Of a DNA stretch of 64,000 bases, positions 52,649 through 62,746 are shown one piece after another (position 1 is the first letter of the stretch; each line of letters starts with the position of its first letter). The stretch comes from Cohnella hashimotonis (lineage in GTDB: Bacteria > Bacillota > Bacilli > Paenibacillales > Paenibacillaceae). Below the pieces are notes generated by a model that ran no database searches, was not told the origin of the DNA, and saw only the letters and a list, made by a program, of their open reading frames with translations. A program made the translations under genes and the position numbers. Location of the stretch: NCBI RefSeq assembly GCF_030014955.1, contig NZ_JAGRPV010000001.1, positions 2,170,001 to 2,234,000 on the forward strand, written 5' to 3'.

Positions 52649-55600
52649 ATGAACAAAAGAAGCGCTAACGGCTTGTGCAGGGCGATCGTATTTTGTTTAA
52701 TGCTCACTCTTTTCGCGCCGGCTGGGCGGTTTGAAGCGGCAGCGGCCGGGACGGGGGATACCGGCACTTCGGTTGCCGGCAGTGTTTATTACTTGGCTGC
52801 GGACGGCAGCGACCAAAACGCCGGTACGCAAAGCGAACCGTTCGGCACCATTACGTATGCCAGCGGCAAGCTGCGGCCCGGCGATACGCTCATCGTCGGC
52901 CCGGGTACGTATCCGGGGTATTTGCTGATCAATGGACAAGGCAAAGCCGATCCGTCAAGCCCGGCCATCGAGGTGCGCGGAGACGGCACCGGGGAGGCGA
53001 TCATCCAGGGAGGCGAGCGTTCGTATGCCGCCTACATTTTGTCCAGCCGCAACATTCACCTTAGCGATTTGACATTTACATACGCGAACAGCGGCACGAC
53101 GGGCGTAGCGCTGTATATGCACGATTCGATCGACGTCAGCGTGAACGACAGCGTGTTCAGCGATGCTTCAGTCGGCGTCTACGTCCGGGAGGGAACGGAC
53201 CGCTTCACGATATCGAACTCCAGCTTCTCCAATATCCGTTCGGATAATGGCGCGATTACGCTGTACAATGCCAAGAACGGCCAAGTCTACAACAATACGA
53301 TGACGGGCAATTACTACGGTATTCAGCTCATCGCGCAGACGACTGCCGGCAATACGCTCTACAACAATTCACTCTACAACAACGATTACGACATGTATGT
53401 GCGGGGCGACCTTAACGGTACGCCGACGTCGAACCGGTTCGTCAACAACATCTTCGGCGCGGCGATCAAGGAGCCCGGCACCTTCCTCGATCAGAATACA
53501 CTCGATTACAACCTCTACAATACGCAATCCCCGACGCTGACCCGCATATTGGCGGATTCGCCGACGCTGAGCCTGGCCCCTCTGCAGGCCAAAAGCCAGG
53601 AGCGTCACGGCATCATCGGCGAGGCGCAGCTTGCAAATCCCGGCGCGGGCGACTTCCGCATTCAGGAGGGGAGCGCAGCGATCGGAGCGGGCACCGACAC
53701 CTATTATTCCATCGCCGATAAAGACGGGACAACCCGGTCGCTGCCGATCGATATCGGCGCTTACAAGTACGATGCCGGTCAGGGCGGCGGAACGCAGGGC
53801 AAGCAATATTTCCTTGCGCCGAACGGCAGTGATGACAATCCCGGCACGCTCGACCGGCCTTTCGGGACGATCGCTTATGCCAGCGGCAAGCTGCAGCCCG
53901 GCGATTCGCTTTACATCCGGGGCGGCACTTATCCAGGCTACATGCTGATCGAAGGCAAAGGAAAGGGCGATCCGTCAAGCCCGGCCATTTACGTCAGCAA
54001 TTATATGGGCGAGAAGGCCGTCATTCAGGGCGGCGAACGCAGCTACGCCGGCTACGTGCTGTCGAGCAGCAACGTAAAGATCAAGGGTCTGTCGTTCACG
54101 TTCGAAAACAGCGGCACGAGCGGCGTCGGTCTGTATGTGCACGACGCCCGGAACGTCACGATCCAGCACAGCGAATTCCACGATGCGACGGTCGGCGTCT
54201 ATGTGCGCGAAGGCTCGGCCGGCTTCGAATTATCGGGGTCCAGGCTGTACAACATCAGCTCCGACAACGGGGCGCTGACGCTGTACAACGCTTCGGGCGG
54301 CCAGGTGTTCAACAACCTGATCTATAACAGCTATTACGGAATACAGCTTCTCGATCAGCGGACACAGGGGAATACGCTTGCGAACAATACGATGTACGGC
54401 AATTCCTACGATCTGTATGTCCGCGGCGACCTGAACGGCTTGCCGAGGGACAACCGGCTCGTCAACAATATTTTCGGCGCGAAGCTGAAGGGTGCCGATG
54501 TATCGGCTGCAGAGCCTGCGGGAACATTTCTGACGCTGAACGTGCTGGACTACAACGTCTACAATACGCAATCGCCGAATCTGGACAGCATCGTCGAAGG
54601 GCACGGCCTGACCCTCGACCCGCTGCGCGCCGCCGGTCAGGAACGGCACGGCGTCATCGGCAACGCGCGTCTGCAATCGCCGGACAGCGCTGATTTTCAC
54701 CTGCCGGAACGAAGCGTCGCCATCGGGAGCGGGACGCCGGAAGGCGCGCCGTCAGAGGACCTGGACGCTGTCGCGAGGCAGGAGCCGATCGACGTCGGCG
54801 CTTATGCGTATGTGAAGTCGGCGACGGGCGGAAACACTTATTATTTGGCGCCGAACGGCGACGACAACAATCCCGGCACGATCGACAAGCCGCTGGGCAC
54901 GATCGTTTATGCGAGCGGCAAGCTACAGCCGGGCGACACGCTTATTATTCGCGGCGGCACCTACAACGGCTACTTGCTCATTAATACGAAGGGGCAGAAC
55001 AAGCCGGACAGCCCGCTCATCCATGTGCGCAACTATGCCAGCGAGAAGGTGGTCATCAAAAACGACCTGGCCCAAACCGCTTATGTCGGATATGTCTTGT
55101 TCAGCAGCAACGTGCTGATCGAGGGGCTCGGATTCACCTATCGCGGCACGAGCAAGAGCGGCACGGCCATGATCGTGCACGATTCGCAAAACGTCACGCT
55201 GCGCAACAATGAAATGTTCGACGCGGAATGCGGCATTATGATTCGTCAGGGCTCCAAAAATGTGACGGCGTACAACAATGTCATTCACGGCAACAACGGC
55301 TATTACGGCGGCTTGTTTTTATACGATGGCGCTCACGACAACCGCATCTTCAACAATGTTGTGTACGACAACGTATACGGTCTCGGCATGGCGGCTTCCG
55401 CCACGGCTAACAACCAAATCGACAACAACACGTTCTATGGCAATAAATTCGATGTATGGGCAAGGAATCTGTCCGGTATTCCGCAAGACAATTCATTCAT
55501 GAACAACGCATTCAGCTCGGTGCTGCAAAATCCCGAGTCGTTCCTGTCCTTGAATGAGTTCGATTACAACAGCTACAATCTGGACGCTCCCGGCCTGACG

Positions 55601-58600
55601 AAGGAAATCATCGAAGGAGACGGACGGTTGACGCTGGAAGGCATGCATTCACTCGGACTGGAGGAGCACGGGACGATCGGAGGGGCTGCGTTCCGCGATC
55701 CGGCAGCGCTGGACTTCCATCTGACGGCTGCCAGCGCGCCTTTGATCGGCAAAGCGAATCCGGAGCGGCTGCCCGCCGAGGACAAGGAAGGAAAGAGCAG
55801 AGCGGGCAGCAGCGACATCGGCGCGTATGTCTATGACGGCAGCGCTGTCCGGTATGTGTCGCCGAATGGCTCGGACGACAATCCGGGGACGAAGGAGCTG
55901 CCGTTCCGTACGATCGAAGCCGCACTCTCGCACGCGGGAGACGGCGATACGATCGAGCTGGCGGACGGCGTCTATCCGGAGGCGCTGTCGATCGACGGCA
56001 AAGACAAGCTTACGATCCGCGGGGCTTCGTCAGGCGCTGTCCTGAACGGCGCGATGACGGTGACGGACAGCCGGCAGATCTTATTGGATCGCCTACAGCT
56101 CGGGGATGTGACGATACAGGACACATCCGAAGCGACCGTACGCGGCTCGGTCATCGACGGCCGCCTCGTGCTGTCGGGCAGCGCCGGCTTTGTGCTGGAC
56201 GCGAATACGTTCAGCTACGACGAAGACGGCGCAGCCGTGACGCTCGAAGGCGCTTCGGGCGGCCAGGCGACGAACAACTTGTTCGTCGGCAACGACACGG
56301 CGCTTGCGCTTGCCGGCGCGGGCGCCGACGGGAACACCATCTCCAACAACGACTTCTATGGCGGGAAGCGTGCATCGGTGCGCTTCGGGCATGCGGGCGG
56401 GTCGCCCGCGAACAACGTCGTGCAGAACAATATATTCGCGACACGATGGATAGCGGAGCAGGCCGACAGCTTGACGGCCAACACCTTCGACTTCAATCTG
56501 TACGACAGCCGCAGCTTGACGTCGGGCGTCGCCGCCGTCGAGTCTCCCGCGCAGTCGCGGACGCTGCCGCAGTTGCAGCAAAGCGGCCTGGAAGCATCCG
56601 GCTTGCTCGACGAGCCCGGATATTTGAATGAAGCGGGGAGCGACTTCCGCCTGTATCGCTACAGCGCGGCACGAGGAACCGGGACGGATCGTAACGCACC
56701 GAGCGTCGATCGCAACGGGACGCCCCGCACGCTGCCGTACGATATCGGGGCGTTCGCGTATACCGGCGATGTGAATACGTATTATGTGTCGACGTCGGGA
56801 GACGATGCCAATCCCGGTTCGGCGGAGGCGCCCTTCCGCTCGATCCGGCAGGCTATCGCGCTGGTGAAGCCGGGCGAGACGATTGAGGTGGCCGGCGGCG
56901 TCTACGAGGAGCCGATCGTCATACACAACAAGGAAGGACGCAAGGGAGATCCCTATCAATTAAAGGCGGCGCCGGGAGCCGATGTCCTCATCCGGAGCGA
57001 GGACGGGCTGACGGTGGACGGATCGACGAGCTATTGGACGATCGCCGGGCTTTCCTTTGAAGGATTTGCCGATCGGGCGGTGCGCGTCGCTGCGGGTGCC
57101 GAGCACGTGTCGCTGCTCGATCTGACGATTCGCGGCAGCGGCGACAGCGGCGTCGAACTGGACGGCACGCTTGATGTTGTATTAAACGGGCTGGAGATCG
57201 CTGGCGAGGGTTCGTTTGGGATTGGGGTCAAAGTCGACAACGCCCGGCAGACGACGCTGGACCGCCTGCTCGTCAGCGGAGCGGAGCAGGCAGCCGTATC
57301 GATCGTCGACAGCCGGACGTCGAAGGTCAGAAGCTCGCTGCTGCTGCACAGCGGCAGCGGTCTGCGGCTAGGTGCGTCGGCGGAGGGCGTCGCCGTTTAC
57401 AACAACGATTTTTACGGCAACGCTTCGACGGACGTGCAGGTTGCCGCGACCGCGAGCGGTATCAAGCTGAAAAACAATATATTCGCCTCGGCGGGCAAGA
57501 CGGCGGTCGTCGCGGACCGCGCGGCGGAGGTGCTGGCGCTGGACATGGATTATAATGCCTATGCCTCCGGCACGACTTCGGTAGTCCGGGTGGGCGCCGA
57601 AGGCAGCGCGTCAGACCTGACGCTTGACGATCTGCGGCAGCAGGGCAAAGAAGCGCACGGCTTGACAGGGGACCCGCTGTTCGCCGATCCGGGGCAAAAC
57701 CAGTTCGGCTTGAAGTCCGGCAGCCCGCTGCAAGGAGCGGGGATCAAGGAGCTGGATACGCCGACGATCGGGTATGACGGCGTCGCGTTTTTGAATCCGG
57801 TCGACATCGGCGCGCTGTTCTCGCCGTACAGCAACAAAACGTATTACGTAGCGACGACCGGCAGCGACAGCAACGATGGCTCGCTCGAATCGCCGTGGCG
57901 TACGATCGGCAAAGGCATGAAGTCGCTGCGGCCGACCGATACGCTGCTCATTCGCGGCGGCACGTACAATGAACGGGTCGATATTATGGGAGCCGGCGGC
58001 AGTCCGGAGCTGTGGTACACCGTTCGAAACTACCCCGGCGAAGAAGTCATTATGGATACGAAATTCCGCGAGGATGTCGGGATCAAGTTCGTCGAATCGT
58101 CTTACTGGCGGATCGAAGGGCTGAAGATGACCGGGTACACCGGAGCGGCAATATGGGTAACGGCCAACAGTAAATATATCGATATGAACAAGCTCGAGAT
58201 ATGGGGGATTTCCAATAAGGAGTTCGTCCTATACGGTACCGAGGGCATTCTGGGAGACGGCAGCTTCTCTTCCATCCGCAATTCGTACATTCACGACATC
58301 GCCCAAGATCGGATGTCCCAGGCGGATCACGGCATCTATATCGGCTACGGGGCTTACAACTGGACGATCGCGAACAATGTGATCGACAATGCCCCGGGCG
58401 GGGGCCTCCAGATGTACGGGCTGCCGGTAGGCAGCAACGATTCGGTCATCGTGAACAATGTATTCAGCCGCAACAAATACGGTATCATCGCCACGATGGG
58501 CGCGCGCAATACAATTACGAACAATACGTTTTACAACAACTGGTACAATGACATTTATTTCGACTACAACTTCACCGACGGATTCATACAAAATAATGTG

Positions 58601-60376
58601 TTCTACAACGACATTCCGGTAGGCACGAAGGTCCGCGTAGAGGATGCGGCGAACCAGGCGACCAAAGAAGCAACGGTCGACCCGACCGTTTTCGGAATGT
58701 ATCATTCGGAGGAAGACAAGGAAATCGAAGGCAATGCATTCCGCAACAATACAATCGTGTATAAGACGTATGCGCCGCAAATAAAGAACGCGTCCTACGT
58801 CAAGCAAGCGGCTGCCGACTACATGAAGGCGGATCGCGCCAATACGTATGCGGACATCCGCATCGAAGCGGACGCCGGCTTTGTCGATGCGGACAATCGC
58901 GATTTCCGATTAAAGAAAGGCAGCATTCTGATCGATGCAGGCGTCGCCGATCTGGCGCCGACGACCGATCTGACCGGGGCGACCCGGGTGAACGCGCCGG
59001 ATATCGGCGCCTATGAGGGAGAATCGCCGGAGACAGAAAATCCTGGCGAGAATCCCGGGAACGAGCCGGGGAATCCGCCTGGAAACGGACAAGGGAACGG
59101 GTCCGGAACGGGCGTCGGCTCCGAAGGCGATCGTTCGCTCAAGCTCGATAAGGATGACATGCAAGCGAACGTTCGTCCGGACGGGACGACGTACTGGACC
59201 GTCAAGCCGGAGGTTCGGCAGCAAGTGCTGTCCGCGCTGCGGCAGGACGGGAACGGCGTCGTAACTTTGCATGCGACGGCCGGTAAGAACGGATCGCCCG
59301 CCGACGTCGTATTGCCCGGTGCGTGGCTCGTTCAGGGGATATCGGCGAACAAGACGTTCGCGATTGATATTCAAACCGACTCAGGCAGCGTCGAATTGCC
59401 TGCGAAGGCGCTTGATCGATGGGCAAGCCGAATGAAGCGCGAGCTGGCTGGCGGCGACATCCGCGTTCGAATCGGCACAGCGGATGACGGGCGACAAGCG
59501 GACATTCGGCGGCTGACGACTTCCCTCGGAGCCGAAGCTTCCGGCGAGGCCGTTCAGTTCCAGGTATCGTATGCAACGGCTGACGGAGAGACGATGATGA
59601 ACGGCTTCGGACCCGGCAAGCTGATCAAGCAGTTAAAGGCGACGAACGCCGGCTCCACTGTCGGTTTGACGCTGGCGAAGTACGATGAAGCTGCGGGAAG
59701 ACTGATCTTCGTGCCGCATACGCTTCGTGTCGATGCCGACGGTACCGTTCTCGCTTCGATCGTAGACGGCGCGAATGGCACCTACGTCTTGCTGCGAATC
59801 CAGCGGTCGTTCGCGGATATACAGGGCCACTGGGCGCAGGCGAACGTTGAATCGCTGGCATCCAAGCTGCTGCTGCAGGGAGTGGCCCCGACCCGGTTCG
59901 ATCCCGATGCGCAAGTGACGCGGGCGGCCTTCACCGCCATGCTCGTCCGCGCGCTCGGATTGACCGGCGACGGACCGACGCCTTCCAGCGTGTTCGGCGA
60001 TGTCGGAGGCGAAGCATGGTATGCGGATTCGGTCGCTATAGCAACGCAATGGGGGCTTGTGCAAGGAACTGGCGGAAGCTCCTTCCATCCGGACGCAGCC
60101 ATTACCCGCGAACAGATGAGCCAGTTGCTGTCCAGGGCGCTGGCGCTGGCCGATGCGCAATCTGCCGACGGAGCGGTCGCCGCTTCGCTGACTTCCTACA
60201 AAGACGCTTCGGACGTCAGCGGATGGGCACAGGATGCCGTACGTCAGGCGGTGAGCCTCGGGCTCGTCAAAGGTCTGGCCGACGGCATGCTGGCGCCTCA
60301 AAAACCGGCTACCCGCGCAGAGGCGGCCACCATGCTTACGCGGTTTCTGCAACGGATAAACGGATTGAATACGTGA
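52649..60376 (+). CDS. Giant SLH-anchored protein with six right-handed beta-helix modules
   Basis: 2575 aa from ATG 52649. AAGGAG lies 15 bases upstream, a rather long spacing. Signal peptide about 1-32. Six successive modules of about 300-390 residues each open with a motif such as YYLAADGSDQNAGT or YFLAPNGSDDNPGT, then a GTIxYASGKLxPGDTL-like segment. Each closes with D(I/V)GA(Y/F/L). They span about 46-370, 386-718, 730-1060, 1068-1367, 1377-1725 and 1731-2122. The repeats inside each are parallel beta-helix coils with Asn ladders (NNTFYGN, NNIFGA), as in pectate-lyase-like and alginate-epimerase-like proteins. A PGN-rich linker (about 2127-2160), a pre-SLH domain and three SLH motifs (about 2388-2570) follow. 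It is probably a wall-bound polysaccharide-binding or lyase/epimerase array. Confidence 0.87.
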   Translation: MNKRSANGLCRAIVFCLMLTLFAPAGRFEAAAAGTGDTGTSVAGSVYYLAADGSDQNAGTQSEPFGTITYASGKLRPGDTLIVGPGTYPGYLLINGQGKADPSSPAIEVRGDGTGEAIIQGGERSYAAYILSSRNIHLSDLTFTYANSGTTGVALYMHDSIDVSVNDSVFSDASVGVYVREGTDRFTISNSSFSNIRSDNGAITLYNAKNGQVYNNTMTGNYYGIQLIAQTTAGNTLYNNSLYNNDYDMYVRGDLNGTPTSNRFVNNIFGAAIKEPGTFLDQNTLDYNLYNTQSPTLTRILADSPTLSLAPLQAKSQERHGIIGEAQLANPGAGDFRIQEGSAAIGAGTDTYYSIADKDGTTRSLPIDIGAYKYDAGQGGGTQGKQYFLAPNGSDDNPGTLDRPFGTIAYASGKLQPGDSLYIRGGTYPGYMLIEGKGKGDPSSPAIYVSNYMGEKAVIQGGERSYAGYVLSSSNVKIKGLSFTFENSGTSGVGLYVHDARNVTIQHSEFHDATVGVYVREGSAGFELSGSRLYNISSDNGALTLYNASGGQVFNNLIYNSYYGIQLLDQRTQGNTLANNTMYGNSYDLYVRGDLNGLPRDNRLVNNIFGAKLKGADVSAAEPAGTFLTLNVLDYNVYNTQSPNLDSIVEGHGLTLDPLRAAGQERHGVIGNARLQSPDSADFHLPERSVAIGSGTPEGAPSEDLDAVARQEPIDVGAYAYVKSATGGNTYYLAPNGDDNNPGTIDKPLGTIVYASGKLQPGDTLIIRGGTYNGYLLINTKGQNKPDSPLIHVRNYASEKVVIKNDLAQTAYVGYVLFSSNVLIEGLGFTYRGTSKSGTAMIVHDSQNVTLRNNEMFDAECGIMIRQGSKNVTAYNNVIHGNNGYYGGLFLYDGAHDNRIFNNVVYDNVYGLGMAASATANNQIDNNTFYGNKFDVWARNLSGIPQDNSFMNNAFSSVLQNPESFLSLNEFDYNSYNLDAPGLTKEIIEGDGRLTLEGMHSLGLEEHGTIGGAAFRDPAALDFHLTAASAPLIGKANPERLPAEDKEGKSRAGSSDIGAYVYDGSAVRYVSPNGSDDNPGTKELPFRTIEAALSHAGDGDTIELADGVYPEALSIDGKDKLTIRGASSGAVLNGAMTVTDSRQILLDRLQLGDVTIQDTSEATVRGSVIDGRLVLSGSAGFVLDANTFSYDEDGAAVTLEGASGGQATNNLFVGNDTALALAGAGADGNTISNNDFYGGKRASVRFGHAGGSPANNVVQNNIFATRWIAEQADSLTANTFDFNLYDSRSLTSGVAAVESPAQSRTLPQLQQSGLEASGLLDEPGYLNEAGSDFRLYRYSAARGTGTDRNAPSVDRNGTPRTLPYDIGAFAYTGDVNTYYVSTSGDDANPGSAEAPFRSIRQAIALVKPGETIEVAGGVYEEPIVIHNKEGRKGDPYQLKAAPGADVLIRSEDGLTVDGSTSYWTIAGLSFEGFADRAVRVAAGAEHVSLLDLTIRGSGDSGVELDGTLDVVLNGLEIAGEGSFGIGVKVDNARQTTLDRLLVSGAEQAAVSIVDSRTSKVRSSLLLHSGSGLRLGASAEGVAVYNNDFYGNASTDVQVAATASGIKLKNNIFASAGKTAVVADRAAEVLALDMDYNAYASGTTSVVRVGAEGSASDLTLDDLRQQGKEAHGLTGDPLFADPGQNQFGLKSGSPLQGAGIKELDTPTIGYDGVAFLNPVDIGALFSPYSNKTYYVATTGSDSNDGSLESPWRTIGKGMKSLRPTDTLLIRGGTYNERVDIMGAGGSPELWYTVRNYPGEEVIMDTKFREDVGIKFVESSYWRIEGLKMTGYTGAAIWVTANSKYIDMNKLEIWGISNKEFVLYGTEGILGDGSFSSIRNSYIHDIAQDRMSQADHGIYIGYGAYNWTIANNVIDNAPGGGLQMYGLPVGSNDSVIVNNVFSRNKYGIIATMGARNTITNNTFYNNWYNDIYFDYNFTDGFIQNNVFYNDIPVGTKVRVEDAANQATKEATVDPTVFGMYHSEEDKEIEGNAFRNNTIVYKTYAPQIKNASYVKQAAADYMKADRANTYADIRIEADAGFVDADNRDFRLKKGSILIDAGVADLAPTTDLTGATRVNAPDIGAYEGESPETENPGENPGNEPGNPPGNGQGNGSGTGVGSEGDRSLKLDKDDMQANVRPDGTTYWTVKPEVRQQVLSALRQDGNGVVTLHATAGKNGSPADVVLPGAWLVQGISANKTFAIDIQTDSGSVELPAKALDRWASRMKRELAGGDIRVRIGTADDGRQADIRRLTTSLGAEASGEAVQFQVSYATADGETMMNGFGPGKLIKQLKATNAGSTVGLTLAKYDEAAGRLIFVPHTLRVDADGTVLASIVDGANGTYVLLRIQRSFADIQGHWAQANVESLASKLLLQGVAPTRFDPDAQVTRAAFTAMLVRALGLTGDGPTPSSVFGDVGGEAWYADSVAIATQWGLVQGTGGSSFHPDAAITREQMSQLLSRALALADAQSADGAVAASLTSYKDASDVSGWAQDAVRQAVSLGLVKGLADGMLAPQKPATRAEAATMLTRFLQRINGLNT

Positions 60377-60413
60377 GCTAAGCCGAATCGAATAACGCCA
60401 ATCATCTGTAAAA

Positions 60414-60452
60414 AAGGCGCCCCCGACCGCAGCAATCGGTCAGGGGCGCCTT
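60414..60452 (+). terminator. Terminator after the giant gene
   Basis: AAGGCGCCCCCGACCG (60414-60429) with CGGTCAGGGGCGCCTT (60437-60452), one mismatch, 7-nt loop, preceded by A residues. Only TTC follows. Confidence 0.75.
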
Positions 60453-60461
60453 CATTCGTCA

Positions 60462-60962
60462 TGGGGCAAGGATAACGCTGCAAAGCTGTACTACTCCACC
60501 TCCGCGCTTCGCTTCGCCGAAGAATATGCCGCCGTCGACAGAAGCGGCATCGCGGCGATCTCAAGCTGGGGACCGGGCAGGTTCGAAAATTATTCGATTC
60601 ATCAGATCGAACCGATCGTCCATCTGATGGGATGCCGTCCGAAGCGAGTCATGTATACGGGCACGCCGGCGGCGGCCTCGTTCATGATCAATTTCGGCGG
60701 CTGCAAGCAGGCGAACATCCATCATCTCGGCCGGGGATGTCCGTTTGCGTTAGGATTGACCTACGAGAACGGCGAGTGCGCATTCATCAAGCAGGAATCC
60801 GATTTTTTCGCCGCATTTACCCGTAACCTGGTCTCCTTCTTCGAATCGGGCAAGCCCGTCGTCGATCCAAAGGAGACGATCGACGTTATCGCCATCATAA
60901 TATACGGCGGTCTAGCCGCGCAGCGGCCATTCGAATGGATTGAAATTCCCGGACAGGAATAA
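60462..60962 (+). pseudogene. 5'-truncated Gfo/Idh/MocA-type oxidoreductase remnant
   Basis: The frame ending at 60962 is open from the terminator onward without a plausible start. It reads GKDNAAKLYYSTSALRFAEE, then SWGPGRFENYSIHQIEPIVH, and continues into the C-terminal part (FINFGGCKQ-like, AFIKQESDFFAAFTRNLV, VVDPKETIDVIAIIIYGG). This is the middle and C-terminal half of a Gfo/Idh/MocA protein. The N-terminal NAD-binding Rossmann domain is absent. The internal ATG at 60627 lacks a good ribosome-binding site. The fragment begins ten bases after the giant-gene terminator, which suggests that a deletion joined the two. Probably non-functional. Confidence 0.7.
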
Positions 60963-60989
60963 GGCGATCCTTTCTCCTGCCCTTTTCTA

Positions 60990-61565
60990 TCACTCAACAA
61001 GATAAGACGACTTACGGATAAATTGGGTTAACAATCTTGCTATATCTTCAGGCGGGAGTGCGCGATCCGTCATAAACCAATGCTGAATCACTCCAAACTG
61101 CGCGTTTCCCAGATAAGCAACCGCATAATCAGCCGATTCGCTTTTACCGTACACACTTTTTTTGAAATTTTCATACATGCGTGTGCCTGTCAAATACTGA
61201 AGCCGCTCTCTCAATTCTGCAGGGGCTCCCGAACAAATAAGCGTCTTGAACAGAGCGGCATGCAAATGCAAATATTGAAACGCCTTGATGAGTGGAGGAT
61301 AGGCTTGATCCGGGTGATTCATCAGGTCCTGGTAGTCGAAAGGCTCGAATGCGCCCAGCAATCCTTGAAAAAAAGCCGTTTCTTCAATCAAATGAAAGAT
61401 GTCTCTGTAATGCAAATAAAAGGTGCCGCGATTAATGCCGGCTGTTTTGCAAAGATGCTTAACGGTCAAACCTTTTATGCCTTCTTCTTTTAAGATACGC
61501 AATAATGCTTGCTCCATTAGCGCAAGACTTCGAATGACCCTGATGTCGGGATGCGCTTCAGTCAA
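60990..61565 (-). CDS. TetR/AcrR family transcriptional regulator
   Basis: 191 aa from TTG 61565, seven bases after AGGGGGA. A GTG at 61604 in the same frame has a weaker site and would put the 22-bp dyad at 61587-61608 inside the gene. The N-terminal helix-turn-helix is GLTVKHLCKTAGINRGTFYLHYRDIFHLIEE, about residues 28-58. The rest is the all-helical ligand-binding domain. It is divergent from an aldo/keto reductase gene and probably represses it and itself. The inducer is unknown. Confidence 0.88.
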   Translation of the reverse strand: MTEAHPDIRVIRSLALMEQALLRILKEEGIKGLTVKHLCKTAGINRGTFYLHYRDIFHLIEETAFFQGLLGAFEPFDYQDLMNHPDQAYPPLIKAFQYLHLHAALFKTLICSGAPAELRERLQYLTGTRMYENFKKSVYGKSESADYAVAYLGNAQFGVIQHWFMTDRALPPEDIARLLTQFIRKSSYLVE

Positions 61566-61586
61566 CGGTTTTCCCCCTGCCAAGCA

Positions 61587-61608
61587 AGAAGTGTTAATCG
61601 ACACTTCT
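61587..61608. promoter_or_regulatory. Candidate TetR operator
   Basis: Perfect 8-bp arms AGAAGTGT (61587-61594) and ACACTTCT (61601-61608) around TAATCG. It lies in the leader of the TetR transcript and 13 bp upstream of the aldo/keto reductase -35 box. Confidence 0.65.
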
Positions 61609-61621
61609 CTTTTATTGTTTA

Positions 61622-61671
61622 TTGAATAGCTTCTCCTGCTTCATTATAATGAGCTCGTTGGATGTGATCAA
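61622..61671. promoter_or_regulatory. Overlapping divergent sigma-A promoters
   Basis: Plus: TTGAAT (61622-61627), 17 bp, TATAAT (61645-61650). Minus: TTGATC (61671-61666), 17 bp, TATAAT (61648-61643). The two -10 boxes share four base pairs, so RNA polymerase can occupy only one promoter at a time. Confidence 0.7.
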
Positions 61672-61714
61672 CACGTGTTCATTTTCTGCATATTAAAGAT
61701 TTGGAGGGGAGAAC

Positions 61715-62746
61715 GTGGAATATCGATATCTTGGAAGGACGGGAGTAAAAGTCAGTGAATTTTCATTAGGGGGAGCGAGCTTCGGATCAAGAGCAAGCGA
61801 AGAAGAAAGCATAAAAATAATAGATGAAGCTTTAGACTTTGGGATCAATCTGATCGATACCTCCAATATTTATGGAAAGGGGGAATCGGAACGTATTATC
61901 GGTAAAGCGCTTAAAAACAAGCGGCAGGAAGTTGTATTGGCTACAAAATTCGGTGCTGAGGCTGCCGACCAGGTCAATCAAAGCGGCGCTTCTCGTCGAT
62001 GGATACGAACGGCCGTCGAACAAAGCCTATCGCGATTGCAAACCGATTATATCGATCTATATCAGCTGCATCTTCCTTTCGAATTTGTTGCCTATGAGGA
62101 AATATTATTGACTTTAAACGATTTAGTGAAAGAGGGGAAAATTCAACACATCGGCACTTCGAATCATCTGGGATGGCAAATCGTTCAAGCGCAAAATATT
62201 AGTGACCGTTATGGCTTTCAACGATTGGCCAGCGAGCAAACGCCCTATTCCATCATTAATCGAAAAATGGAATTTGAACTTGCTGAAGTCGCGCAACGCT
62301 ATGATCTTTCTCTATTTGTGTATAGTCCCTTATCCGGCGGTTTACTTACGGGGAAATACAAGGCTGGCGAGGCTGCGCGAAGCGACTCGCGCGCTGCCGT
62401 GTTAAAAGGGTATGCCGATGCGTTGGACCCACAGTCTGCCGACAATAAACATAAATTTGAAGTGATTGATCAACTGCAGCAGTTGGCCAACGAATCGGGC
62501 ATGTCGCTGGCAAATATGGCTATCGCATTTACCCAAGCTCATCCTGCTGTCACCTCTACGCTCTGGGGACCGCGTACATTTGAACAGTTAAAATCTTATA
62601 TGTCGGGCGCGCAGACCAGACTGGGCACGGATGTGCTGGACGCGATCGATGACATTGTACCGCCGGGCAAACGCATCGACGATAAAGAGCAGACATGGAT
62701 GCCTCACTGGATGAATACTGAAAGGCGCAGGAGGCATGTTTATTGA
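61715..62746 (+). CDS. Aldo/keto reductase family protein
   Basis: 343 aa from GTG 61715, after GGAGGGGAG. It is an NADPH-dependent TIM-barrel reductase of the YdhF/Tas/potassium-channel-beta-like branch. MEYRYLGRTGVKVSEFSLGG leads in. The catalytic residues are visible as DTSNIYGKGESE (Asp, Tyr), VLATKF (Lys) and YIDLYQLH (His). HIGTSNHLGWQ and FVYSPLSGGLLTGKYK follow. It probably reduces aldehydes or sugar carbonyls. Control by the divergent TetR regulator is likely. Confidence 0.92.
   Translation: MEYRYLGRTGVKVSEFSLGGASFGSRASEEESIKIIDEALDFGINLIDTSNIYGKGESERIIGKALKNKRQEVVLATKFGAEAADQVNQSGASRRWIRTAVEQSLSRLQTDYIDLYQLHLPFEFVAYEEILLTLNDLVKEGKIQHIGTSNHLGWQIVQAQNISDRYGFQRLASEQTPYSIINRKMEFELAEVAQRYDLSLFVYSPLSGGLLTGKYKAGEAARSDSRAAVLKGYADALDPQSADNKHKFEVIDQLQQLANESGMSLANMAIAFTQAHPAVTSTLWGPRTFEQLKSYMSGAQTRLGTDVLDAIDDIVPPGKRIDDKEQTWMPHWMNTERRRRHVY

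Noticed and set aside
52649..60376. CRISPR-like or simple tandem repeat array in the giant gene
   Set aside because: The repetition is at module level (about 1 kb) within an intact reading frame and explained by beta-helix domain duplication. There are no short regularly spaced repeats.
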